Assembly: GCA_003993805.1 (NCBI GenBank) | Contig: RSEF01000004.1 | Span: 75,567,752 to 75,631,751 of the forward strand | From: Himantopus leucocephalus | Lineage: Eukaryota; Chordata; Aves; Charadriiformes; Recurvirostridae | Direction of reading: 5' to 3' | DNA: 64,000 bases | Shown here: piece by piece, positions 1 through 11,300 of the stretch | Layout: each line of letters begins with the position of its first letter | Position numbering within the stretch: position 1 is the stretch's first letter | Program-made: the position numbers and the translations under genes | The notes under the pieces: model-generated | The model's input: the letters and a program-made list of their open reading frames with translations, nothing else | Database searches by the model: none | What the model was told of the DNA's origin: nothing

Positions 1-752
1 GAACAGAACATTTAGACCTGTAATTTTCAGGAAATAGGCATAAATTGGGAGCCTAAAATCAGAATTAGGGACCTTAGTGTTTTATCTGATGTGGGTCTAT
101 AAACATAAGACCATAACTGGACAATTGCAGAGACTGTCCTGATTCTGAGCTAGGGGGACTTGTGTTTCTCTTTATCTCTACTGGCTTCACAAGTCTTACT
201 GGACTTCAAGCATCCTGTGAAAATGGTGTGGTCAAACTGAANNNNNNNNNNNNNNNNNNNNNNNCACAGCTGCCTCGACCACCATTGTCTCTCCACGGCC
301 CTGGTCCCCACTGTCCGATTGAGCTCAAGGTAATTCTAAATCTTGTTTAATAACAACAGCCCCTGATTTATTGGTTTTGATTCCTACGGGCCTGATATCT
401 CCAGTGGCTTGCACACTGCAAGGTCCTCCTAGTGTGCGGGTGGTTTTCACCCAGCTGTAGCTGGCAGCACGCTTACAGACNGGCTTTGCCTTCTAATTCC
501 CTTCTGTGAACTGGTCCCTGACTTGGATTCAGGCCACAGCCCAGGAGAAAAGGGAATGAAAAATAATAGATTTCTCAAGAAAATGCTTCCTTCTGACATA
601 ACAGACAGGCTTCTTAACTCCCTCTGCATCCAACACTTTATAATTTAAGTGGAAATTGGGACTTGCCAGCTACTCCTGGCTCTTGGGAGATTTTTTTTTA
701 AGGTTTTTATTTTTATTCTCTAGCTTTCCTTCCATGCCTTCTCTGGTTATCT
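1..752. other. Unique non-coding sequence with a short gap
   Basis: No gene, repeat family or RNA is recognisable here. Open frames on both strands are under about 65 codons and one of them crosses unknown bases. A 23-base run of N (242-264) and a lone N (481) interrupt the sequence. The right-hand part is T-rich (about 690-720). Confidence 0.6.
242..264. other. Assembly gap (23 N)
   Basis: Run of 23 undetermined bases. The size is not a standard placeholder, so it may be an estimated gap. The flanks show no repeat that I recognise. Confidence 0.97.
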
Positions 753-789
753 TAAGAGCTCTTAGCACAGTTAGTTGCAACTAACTGTG
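753..789. repeat. Two adjacent perfect palindromes
   Basis: Positions 766-789 form a perfect 24-bp palindrome with 12-bp arms (left arm CACAGTTAGTTG) and no spacer. One base to its left, 753-764 is a second perfect palindrome, TAAGAGCTCTTA. The larger one carries TTGCAA at its centre, a C/EBP-like core. It also has CAGTTA on the left and TAACTG on the right, which are MYB-type YAACNG cores in opposite orientation. The symmetry is read directly; protein binding is inference. It could also be a chance dyad or the scar of an inverted duplication. Confidence 0.85.
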
Positions 790-3700
790 AAGTCACGGTT
801 ACTCCAAAATGTGACTTTTTTTTGGCCCCCCTTTGTACCGTGTTGGAAAAGTGGGTGAAAACTGCCTTTTCTCACAGCAAGGGACTGAACGGGCTCCTTG
901 GGAGCTCTGCGGGGTGTCCCCTTCGGCACGGCACAGGCAGGCAGACACGCACCTCCTGAGGATGGCGGGCTGGGGCTTCCTCCAGCCAGGGCTGCACGGC
1001 CAAGGAGCAGGGGGATTGATCACAGGGCTGTAGACCTTAGAGAAAGCCCAGGGAAAAGGCTGGACTGTGGCAGCCTGAGTACCTGTCTACCAGCTCTATG
1101 TACCTGCCAGAAATCAGCCAGCCAAAACCCAGCCAGCCAAAACCCACTTTACAAAGAGTTTTTTCTTATGGGATTCTGCACCCTGAAGACATATGCAATA
1201 TCAGCAGTAAAAAAATCACAGCACAACAGCAACTCGTAAAATGTATTTAAAAGAAATGAAAAATAAAAGCAATGCTGAATGATTATTAAGAAATGCAGCA
1301 GAGAGGCATACGTATTTTTTATTATCCCAATGCTTTATTAAGTAAAGAAAAAAAAATCTGCATGATACTACTGCCTGGTTTTATTCCCCTGCTACCAGGT
1401 CAGGACCTGATGTTCTCTGCAAGACTTTGATGAATAGTAGTTTATGCTTTCCAGGTGAAGATGTTGCATACTGTGCAGTGGCCCAGTCTCCAGGAAGGTG
1501 GAAGTCCCAGACATGCACATGTGCCATAGAGCAGTGTTGAGTGTTTGCTTGTCTGGGGAATCTCCTGAACGGTAAACTCTGAGTGTCAAGGATTTTTTTG
1601 TTTGTTTAAATTTCACTAAATGAAACAACAAAAAAATCCACCTTTTTTTTTTTTTTAATGTGGAAACAAAACTTGAGTCAAAAAAGTGTTAAGGAAAAGC
1701 AAGAGGAGGAAAAATTGCAGCTCGGTTATATGTAACAGTCTGTAATGCATCATTAGACTAGAAATAGACCCCCCGACAGCAGAGCAACGGCTCCTTTACC
1801 TGCGAGTGACAAACCCCATCAGCTGTGTTACAGAAATAACAGGCAGGGAGAAAAGAAACAGGCTCAAGATATTTTGCTGTGATGTCTGGTTCCAGCGCTA
1901 CTACAGTTACCACCGAGAGGATGATTAATTGGACCTAGCGCTAGCAGCTCAGACGGGCGGCAGCAAGGCTTTGGCAGTCTCAAGGGCAGCCTCCCAGAGT
2001 CCCAAAAAGCTATTCAAGGGGGGAAAAAAAATGACTTTGCCCTTTTGCGCCTGGAATCCGGATGTCTGGCAGAGGGGGCAGGGGCGGAAGGGAGTTGCAG
2101 CTCCGCATTGTCCTTCGCCGCTTCACATTGCTGACACACCCGATATCCTTCTGCTGTGCAGATCCCTCTCAGCTGCCTGGTCTTACCACCTTTGGCTGGA
2201 GGAAGGGCTGAATGCTTTCCCACGTAGTGCCTCGGCAGTCCCCTCCCTGCTGCTGCAACTGAAGAAATCTCATGTTTACAGCACTTTCTAAAGCACGTAG
2301 GCTCGATATTAATCTTGATTTTGACAGTCTCCCTGGTTTGGACCTACTCCTAACTTGCTTTCCTTGGGTCCTCTCACCTTTGCACACCAACGTTGCTTAC
2401 TGCCACAGCCTCCTAAGTGGTTTTGCTGTTGCAGGTGCTGGAGAGCTGCTGACCCACCACCCACTCGTGCTTTCTCCCTCCTTCCATCCCCAGGATCCAG
2501 GCCATGCCCTGGACAACCCTGACCAACCACAGCTTCCGCTCTCCTTCGCAGTCCTCCCTGCTCTGCCAGGTCCCTCACCGGCATCACTCCAGCCCTGCTC
2601 CAATTCCTGATGTTCACCGAGGTGTTCACTTCTACGTAAATTATTTCTGAGCATTCAAGGTCTTCCGGGCAGGGGTTGCAAGCTGGGGAGGCCCCGAAGG
2701 ACATTTTCGTTTTGTGTACAGCCCAAGGCAAGCAGAGAGTCCCTACACCCAGGGGTGAGTTGTGCATGAGCAGACCAATGGCAGCATCTCACTGCTGATC
2801 AACTTGAAGCACATTTTTGTGCACAAGTCATGGGAACATATGGCAACACTGAGGGAAACGAACTGATGTAGGTTTAGTTGTAAGCCATATTTTGTTCAGG
2901 GTTTCTAAGGAGTGGTTGCAAATAGAATTCTTTGCCCTTGGCTGTGGAAGGGCTCATGAATTGCACTAAGCATTGCTTACAATCACATTTTTCCCTTGCT
3001 GAGCAAGGGTGTGGGGGGAGTTTCCTAAACAGGCGCCATCAAAGTGAAAACATCATCACTCATTTTCAGTCAGAAGAAAAGCGTTGCTGCCCACGGCCCC
3101 TCAAAGGCAGGCTGTAGTTCTGCAGCTGGCTGCTGCTGCTGCTCGAGGTGGGCATCCCACCACCGGCCGATGTGGGCTTCCCGCCACTGCGCACTCCAGG
3201 CAGACACACCAAATCCCCCGTGCTGAGCGTGAGATGTGCATTTTTTGATCTCATCTCATGCCCTCACCCCCGGTTCGCTTGCATTTGGGTTATGGTGACA
3301 CCACCGCCCTCCATCCTGGCAACCTGCTGGGACCTGCTGGGGACATTTGGGATCTTGGGTCTGTTTAAGATGGAAGTAGTTCTGCATAGAGCAGTGATAG
3401 GGACACAGGCAAACATACTATAACACTTGTTCCTGATTGCATCCAGTCATTTAAATGAGTCTCATTGCTCCCCTGTTTTCTAAGTTGCTGGTTTTCTTTT
3501 TGGTTCTCTCTCTGTTACAGCATTAGTCTGCAAAATTTCACATCTCTCTTCACATCCTCACATTTTTTTTGGCCATTCATAACAGCAGTGAGCAGTGTTG
3601 GCCTGCGGTTTTAAAGTCTCTGTGTGGTAACAGTAGCCAGTAAATGTCATTTTTTTCAATCTGTGATCTGTAGTGCCATGAAGATATTTCTGTATCTAGC

Positions 3701-5230
3701 AGTTTCAACGCCCAACTCCCTTTAATAGCCATTATTTATACAAGTCCTGCCATGAGACACACTCTTCTACCCCTACTTTTTACATTTCCTTCCATATTTT
3801 TTTTAATATGTTTTCAGGACACTCTTTTTCAGCAAACCAGACAGATATGGTACATAAATGAAAGGTGACCTTTATGCACAAGGAAAGAGTTCTCATGAAT
3901 TGCAGGAAGTAATTGACTATATGGGAAAAGCACCTCCTGCTCTTTTTTTTTTATGTACAGCATTTTCCCCAAACTCCATGACTGTAAAACACAGCCTTAA
4001 GTACCAGCCAGAAGCAGACTCCTGAGTATTCCTTATTATTCAGCTTTACACAGTTCTCTGTCTTTGTCCTTAGACAAAAGGCTGCAGTCTATTAAATTCT
4101 TCTGCTCAATTTGCAATGAAGACCATATTAAATAGACTTCATTGTGCATGTCTGTAGATAGAAAATGCTTTGGGGGTTATCGGAATGCCTGCTGCAGCCA
4201 TCTACTGCTATTTGGTATAAGGAAATGCCTATTTAACCAGGCTTTGAAATGGAATATGATTGACAGAGTAGCACTACTCTTTCCATACCCCCATTGCTGT
4301 TATTTCACCTATTCACTGTGTTTTTCTAGTAACCTTAAAAATCCAGACTACAGCTTCCAACCTATATCCCCCAGGCCTGCCCTTCTCCCTCGCCGTCTCC
4401 AATACCTTCCTCATTTACTTTGTCACACACTCCCACCTCCCAGTAATCTGGCTCTTCCCTTACGACTGCTCAGCATTACAGGCATTCATTTACTTCCAGT
4501 CATGCTATTTTTCCTCATCCTGTGATTGTTGCCTTGGTGTCTGGCTAAACCAGCCCGGCTCCACCTGCCAAAACTTTCTGCCAGGCATATCCTCTCCTTT
4601 CAGATAAAATGGCAGAGGCGCTCCCCGCTCCCAGGCCGGCAGGAAGGGGCTCTCATCTATTCCTCCCTGTGAGCGCTGGCTACCAGGAATTGGCTGCTTA
4701 GTGCCTCTCCTTCCCTGCTGCTGGTAAAATGTGTTTCATCTCCTTTTCCACCCTCCTAAGAGCCAGATGATGTTTATCCTTATCTTTCCCTTTTTCCCAT
4801 ATCTGTGTTGTCATGGGTAGAGCTTGTTGAAGTACTGCCTCTGGGAAACTAGTATTTTTGAGTAGGTTAACCTTTTTTTCTGACCTAGTCCTCCCATTTG
4901 TTATTCATGATGTGAGCAGAGAGAGAGACATAAGAACAGGCTTCACAGTGAGGGATGTTCACCGTATAGTCTCTCATGCTGCTTGTTTATCGGAAGCATG
5001 TGTTGTTTATCTAAGGGTTAGGATGTTTGATCCTCGGTAGGATGCTGTGCTTTCTACTGAGAATGAAATTTTCAGATGATGCAAAAAAACTGTAAGCCCC
5101 AAAATAAAATAGTGAAAAACCAGGAATAAATAATGTGCTTCCAGTATGAAATTTGAAGGCGTGCTTTTACTACCCAGCTGACACACACTTACAAGTAAGC
5201 AACAGCAAGGACAAAAGCAGTGAGGCGTAT
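790..5230. other. Unique non-coding sequence
   Basis: No gene is supported. The open frames (up to about 150 codons on the minus strand near 2.3-2.8 kb) have no recognisable domain and overlap one another on both strands. Visible local features are a perfect 15-bp tandem duplication at 1116-1145 (unit begins AGCCAGCC), a 14-T run at 1643-1656 and the 10-bp palindrome CTAGCGCTAG near 1935. There is a pyrimidine-rich plus strand at about 4330-4510 and a small CTTAC/GTAAG hairpin at 5188-5199. No mobile element is recognised. Confidence 0.55.
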
Positions 5231-5391
5231 TTGTGAAAATATCACAAGCGGCAACTCTGACACCTTCCAGAGGCACTATACCGTTATAATGTGCTGTAAC
5301 ATTTCCAAAATGTTTCCTCCTTGACTCCTACCAGGAGTCATCCTGACCCACGTACACCTGTACATAGGTCAGGTGTGTGAGAACCACACAC
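5231..5391. repeat. Cluster of six small inverted repeats
   Basis: Six stem-loop-capable inverted repeats follow one another. They are 5231-5247 (6-bp arms, 5-nt loop), 5273-5294 (4+4 bp with a 2-nt bulge), 5298-5314 (7-bp arms, 3-nt loop), 5322-5340 (8-bp arms, 3-nt loop), 5343-5372 (12 of 14 pairs, 2-nt centre) and 5373-5391 (7-bp arms, 5-nt loop). The last three practically abut. In 5343-5372 both mismatches are C opposite A on the plus strand (5349/5366 and 5351/5364). On a minus-strand RNA these would be G-U wobbles, so that stem would be fully paired. The arms also contain TGACC and GGTCA, nuclear-receptor-like half sites. Whether this is RNA, a DNA element or coincidence is not known. 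Confidence 0.7.
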
Positions 5392-7914
5392 GCCGCTGGC
5401 CACTGATTTAAGTAAGTGTTCTTCATTCTTAGTGTCTACTTTCCTGATGTACTAATGTGAGGCAACTGAGAGAAAGTGGTATTTGGTCTTGGTATATCAG
5501 ATTTTCTAAAACATTTTCAATTCATCTTCTCGATGTATGCGTATGATAACCATGCTTTCCTGGGCTCATTTTTCATGGCTGCATGCTCAAAAACTACCCC
5601 TTCTAAATGTGAACTGCTCAGTGGGATAAATGTCCAGTAATACAGCAGGGAATCAAGCCCAGTGGGACAAAAGAAAATCAAGATGATCAGATTTGTTCCT
5701 TTCATCATGAAATGCTCACCTTCAAAAAACCCCAACAAAAACACAAAACCTGAACCAAATCAAACCAAGCCAAGCCAAACTAAGGGCATGTTACAGAATT
5801 CCTGAAAATAGCCTTATGATATAAAACTGTTAAAAAAAATGACTTCTTTATTATTGATCTGGGGAAACATTGCTGGAAAAGATAGAATGCTGGAACTGTG
5901 TTGTGGGGATGAATACTTTTACTTTTTGCTGGCACTCCCATTAACTCAAAGGACACTTGCCTTTTTCAAGTGTGGTGATTCCTATTCGATTTACTTTATG
6001 AAGGTGTACAAAACCCGCAGTTGTCCTGATTCAATGGAGGGACTGGTTCCTAGAAGATAAGAAGTATTGGCATGAAATCCAGCAGATAGAATATTTTTGC
6101 ACATTTTGTGCGAAAGCACACACCTGGTGCATTTAGCATGGTACACTTTAAGATGTAGTTTCTTTGTTCAGGGTTTTTTCCCTCCAGATGAAGGGTAAAG
6201 TCCCCAGAGGTTCTTTATGGAGGCAACATTATAGCTCAGAATGGCTCTTTCCATCTTGACGTTGTGTGGACACATTAACATGCTTTTTTTTTCCTCCAGC
6301 TCAGCTTTAGCAAATGTGAACTTTATTTTTATTCAACCCCTGAATCATTACTATATATTTAATTACTTTTCTCTGTTTTTATTTTTCTTCTGCATCTATG
6401 GTCAAGGCAATTAGATACCAAGCAGCATCTGCTAGAAAGAAAGGTTGCAGGAGGTACAAGAACAACTGTAGCATTTCAGCTCCTGTACTTATTCTGTAAT
6501 AAATCTTACTATGTTTAAAGTAAGATGACTACTTCCAGTACAATACTCCTATCTGAATACAGTTCTTAATGTGTGTGTTTCTTTATCTGAAAATGTAGGA
6601 ATTAGTCCTGCTTTTACGTATAGTAGTTTAACACTAACATCTTCAATGTTTTCCCTGCCTCTGATTTACGTTGTTATCTGTGAAATCAGAATCAGGTCCA
6701 GAGGGATTGATTCATTCTTTCAAGATACTGCCTGTTTCCATTACGGTGTGAAAGACAGCTTCAGTTTAAGAAAAGGTTGACATTATTACGAGTCACATAA
6801 TTTCAGTCCCAAATTCAGTGTTACGGGAATCACTTTGAGTTTTTCAATTCATTTCAGGCTTTCATAATAAGACAGAAGTTGTAACGCTTAGCAAACTGAA
6901 AACAAAAACGATTACTGAACTTCCCAGAACCAGAACATCTAAGAGTTGCTCTCACAAAAGTCTTTTCCCATGGAGCAAAATGGAAGGGGAGAGAGAAAAC
7001 ACAAGGACATCCAAAACTATGTTTTCAGTCTTTCAATGATTATGTTCTCAAACTTTCCTGTTTCACCCTGCATAGTTTCAGCTCTGTGTGGCTGAATGAG
7101 ATAAGGCAGGGCTTCGTAAAACTGACAAAATGAACTGTTTAAATGGAGAAAGCTGCAGCAACAACACTGTTCACAAATCCATGGAAATTTTGGAGAATTG
7201 TTTGTGTAATATAGAAGTGTTTATAAAGTAGTTTGTTAAATACTAAATTGTCACTGATTTTTTTTCACTACTTTTGGTTCATCACAATTTTATCGCAGAA
7301 TCTTCTTTAATGGTATTTAAAACATTCAAAATGTTTGAGGTAGTCAGAGTGAAGCTAAAATATTTTCATTAGCCAAAAGCATTTTGCTATAACAAAGCAT
7401 CCTGATTTCAGTGGTTGATTGTATTCTTAATTTACCAGAACTTCAAACAGCTTTTTCAAACTTATGTGATCTTTTAGTAGTCACAAATGAGAGGAAAAAA
7501 AATTTCTTTGCCAGATTCAGTCCTACAGAGGGATGTTTATATTAAAGTTACGTGAACTGATGGGCTCCTGGGAATGGTTTTGGTAGTGAGATGCCCATGA
7601 TTTTGGGACTTGGGAAATTTAGTGTTCAAACTGATGCTTGGCCTCACCGAAGTTTGGGAAGCTCGGGGAGGTGCACCTTTGGACCCAGCTGGTGGAGGGG
7701 TACCAATGTTGGTGGAGGGCAGGGGTGCACTCTGGCACTCAACACTGAGACCAGGTGAAGGCATCCCTGATGGCAGGGACCAGAACCACAGCTCTGGCAA
7801 TGCTCCTGCCTCCTGCCCATCCCGTGCACCCCCTCCCCTGTAGCTCATCATGTAGGTGATACGTGCCCATACTGAACCTTAGAATAAGGGAGCCATCACC
7901 CCTGCACACCGCTA
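5392..7914. other. Unique AT-leaning non-coding sequence
   Basis: No gene or repeat family is recognised. Open frames are at most about 104 codons and lack domains. A low-complexity AACCAA/GCCAA-type stretch lies at about 5745-5785. A G-rich purine stretch lies at about 7655-7740, within otherwise unremarkable sequence. Confidence 0.55.
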
Positions 7915-8314
7915 CGTGTAGAGACAGAATTAAACATGATTTAACATTTTATTCCTATGCCGTTACTACTGGCTCCATTTCCCACATCGGTATCATTAGG
8001 CCAGGATGCTTCTCATGCCCCTGTTCGTCCTGGCCTCTGGGTCCCCACTCAAGATGTCGGCCAGCACTGCAGCCAGCAGGACACATACAGTGCGTGGCAT
8101 ATTGGTTTTGTAGNCGTGTAGAGACAGAATTAAACATGATTTTAACATTTTATTCCTATGCCGTTACTACTGGCTACATTTCCCACATCGGTATCACTAG
8201 GCCAGGATGCTTCTCATGCCCCTGTTCGTCCTGGCCTCTGGGTCCCCACTCAAGATGTCGGCCAGCACTGCAGCCAGCAGGACACATACAGTGCGTGGCA
8301 TATTGGTTTTGTAG
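7915..8314 (+). repeat. 200-bp direct duplication split by one N
   Basis: Positions 7915-8113 and 8115-8314 are the same sequence, differing at about three places: one extra T in a T-run and two substitutions. A single N at 8114 separates them exactly. A 160-codon open frame across the region is simply this unit read twice. A near-identical duplication with one N exactly at the junction is what results when two allelic or overlapping contig ends are joined without merging. A real tandem duplication is possible but less likely. Confidence 0.9.
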
Positions 8315-11300
8315 CCACAGACAGAGAGTGAGACAAAATCAATAAGAAAGGTACAGTGGCTCACCATGCCATTAACGCCCTTGGGTTATAGTATAGCTAT
8401 CCTTCATGTGGTAAATGATCCACGTCAGGCCACGGGGACATTTCAAAATGCATAGAGTTTATGGCACTCTGAGGTACTTATCCTTAGAAGAAGCAACTGT
8501 GGCTCTGAATGCCTGTTGCAGCGTACCTCAGAGCAATCTGTAGATGTAAGGGAGAACTGCAGGTAGGCATAGGGCTCAACTTCAGCCTGCAGATTACAAG
8601 GCAAAGCAGCAATTTTTTGGGGGTGGCTGCCCAGAAACCCAGTGTTTCATTTCTGCACTGGTGAAGGGGCACCACCCAGCTAAAGAGCAGGGCTGTGTAT
8701 CTTTGTGGTTCAAGGCCTTTAAGAGTTTCCTGTGCAAAATAATATAATCCAAAATTGGTGTAACATGTGCAGCTCTTGTCCTGTTCATATCTATCTTCAG
8801 TGTTTATCTAGCTTTTCCACCCAAAATCTCCACTGCCCAAACAACCTGACAGCCTTTGATTCAGTGGGACTAGGACCGAGGCATTTCTACTCATCTACAT
8901 TTACTCCAGCACCTCTAAAGTTACAGAAAGCCTCAAAAAGGGCAGGGTCACTCTCTATACTGCCTCCTTTCCCTGGAGAATAATGGGATGCTGCTCTCAC
9001 CTTGGCTTTTTTGACTACTTGGGACTACTTTGCAGAGACCCTGTCTCTTGTTTCCTTCTCTTTGTCTGGGCTTTCTCCTTTTCTGTCACAACTGTGGTGT
9101 AAACCAGTGGGTATAATAATGAGAAATATGCACCTTTTTGGAAAGCACAACCATGTAACCCCCAGACTTTCAGAAACACTCTCATGCTGACATCCTGCAC
9201 TCCTTCCCCCTGCCTGAACATCCCGTGAAAGGCTGGTAAGCTCAGGGAGCAAAGGGTGAGTGAGGACATAGCTGTCCAGAACTGTTCATTTGACCAAGTG
9301 CAGAGCCATGTGCACGCAGTGATTAATGAGGGATGTATCTTAGCGTGACAAAATGGTGTGGAAGCTCCTCTGATAGATGCAATGCCTCAGAGAAAACTGT
9401 TTTAATTTATTTTAGGTTTTACACTGACTAATTGTGGTTCCTTTGCACAGGGTCCTCTCTCTTTAATTCATATTTATCTTTTCTGATGAAAAATGTGACT
9501 GGAGTTTGACTTGGTAAAAACAGGAAATTCTTCAATAAAGTAAAATGTCCAGTTTTACTGGGTACCAGATGAGAGGAAAGATGACAATTCTACTGAAGGT
9601 AATTAAACGTCTTTTAACCAGCTGCTAATTTATATTCTGTGCAGAATATTTTAAGTACATAGACTTGGAACGAAAAAGAGTTGAAACAATTCCCTATGTG
9701 TACCAAAAGCTAAAAAATGGACTAAATACATAAACTTTTTCTGGGGAGAAAAAAAGGTGTATCCTTACACTTCTGGCAGACCACTAAATCAACAGAATAG
9801 GAAGAAATATAGCCTTAAACGTTGCTTTGAAAGCTGGAAATGTACTGCTCTTTAGTACGATTTTTTTTCCCCAGGAGAGCATGGTAAACTCAGAGGGCCG
9901 AATTCTGAGCTTTACAAATAAAACTCACAGTACAAAAATCACAAGAAGGTTCAGAAGTCTTGTCTTCCTTTTCTTTTTCTCCATGCCTTTTTGGGTGGTC
10001 TCAGAAATTATGTTCTTGAGTTTTTCCACCCATAGCAGATGGAACAGGGTGTTGAATCTTTAAGAAACAATTGTTTCCCTTAAAAATGCTTGCTGAGTAT
10101 TTGAGCTGAACAAGAAGTCTAAGAAACAAACGACTGACTAAAAGGCAAAACATATTCAGTTGCATTGATTAAAAATTGCCAGCAATTTCATTGTCACATC
10201 TGTGAGAAATAATCTAAAATTACTCATAGATGATAGGGGGTTCAATTTGTAAAGTGGAAAGTAAATTAGGACACAGAAGGTCTACAAAAAGGGAATAAAA
10301 TGAAATCTTTCAGTTTTCAATGTAAGACTAATAAAGGAGCATAAAACCCAAGGATATTCAGAGAAGTAAAACACTTCTTTTTGAGTCCAATTAAAAAAAT
10401 GAGGGTTTTTTTAAATTAATGGTTTATGTAGTAAGGCGAAAATGTAATCCTGATTTGACTAAAAATATTGGGAAAGTTGTACCAAATTCAGTGAATAACC
10501 TTAACAGATATTTTTTAAATAGTTAAAATAGTTCTTATTTTTCAAAATTATATGTTTTGAGCTGTTTTAAAGGAAGCCATTGACGGTTGCATTTAGTTAC
10601 ATTTATTTTTCAAATTATTAATGAAATGAAATGAAATAAGATATCATATTGGCTGCTCCCTACCATGACTTTTTACTGTTTAGCCCCTTCCCAGACTTTC
10701 TTCTCATGGTGTTGCACACCAGCTACTGATTAATCACCTGACTCTGGTCGCATCTGGGATTCCAGTCACATCTGGGATTCTCTGCTCCCTACTTAAAGAA
10801 GAGAAAATAGTTTTCTTCTGGGAGTGGGAAGATGGAGGAAGGTAAGCTCCTCTCCTGAAACCAAGAGTGTCATCCTAGATTTATTTGAGCATAAAGGAAA
10901 ACAGGGTTTCTCCTGTGCTATTGTTTTATTTGTATGAAAGTGGTATAAAAAAGAGGTTTTCTTGTGTACACCACCTGGAAAGACAGTTTCAGTGTGACCC
11001 ACAAACATGTCACTGCTATATTTAGTAGTGCTGTGTAGGTGGTGGGACAAGAGAGCTCCCTAGTGTCCCCAAGGGACCTGCTGTGCTCCCCATGGCATCC
11101 TTCTGGCCCCTGCATCCACTCCAGCCGGCACTCACCCCATGCGTATCCTTCCTGTGCTGGACACGTACCCCCATGTCCTCTGCTGCTTGCTGAGGAATGA
11201 ACAAGGATGGAGGGTCATTTCAATGTTCTCTGCATGACTCCAGAAGCTAATCCTTTTGACATTTATAGGGTTAAACCCAGAGACAGGGCAAAATGGCATA

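Noticed and set aside
7863..8345. 160-codon frame with an internal protein repeat
   Set aside because: The repeat is only the N-centred 200-bp DNA duplication translated twice.
8467..8533. 11-bp inverted repeat with a 45-base loop (microRNA-like at first sight)
   Set aside because: About one such pair is expected by chance at this spacing, and the inner pairing is too asymmetric for a microRNA precursor.
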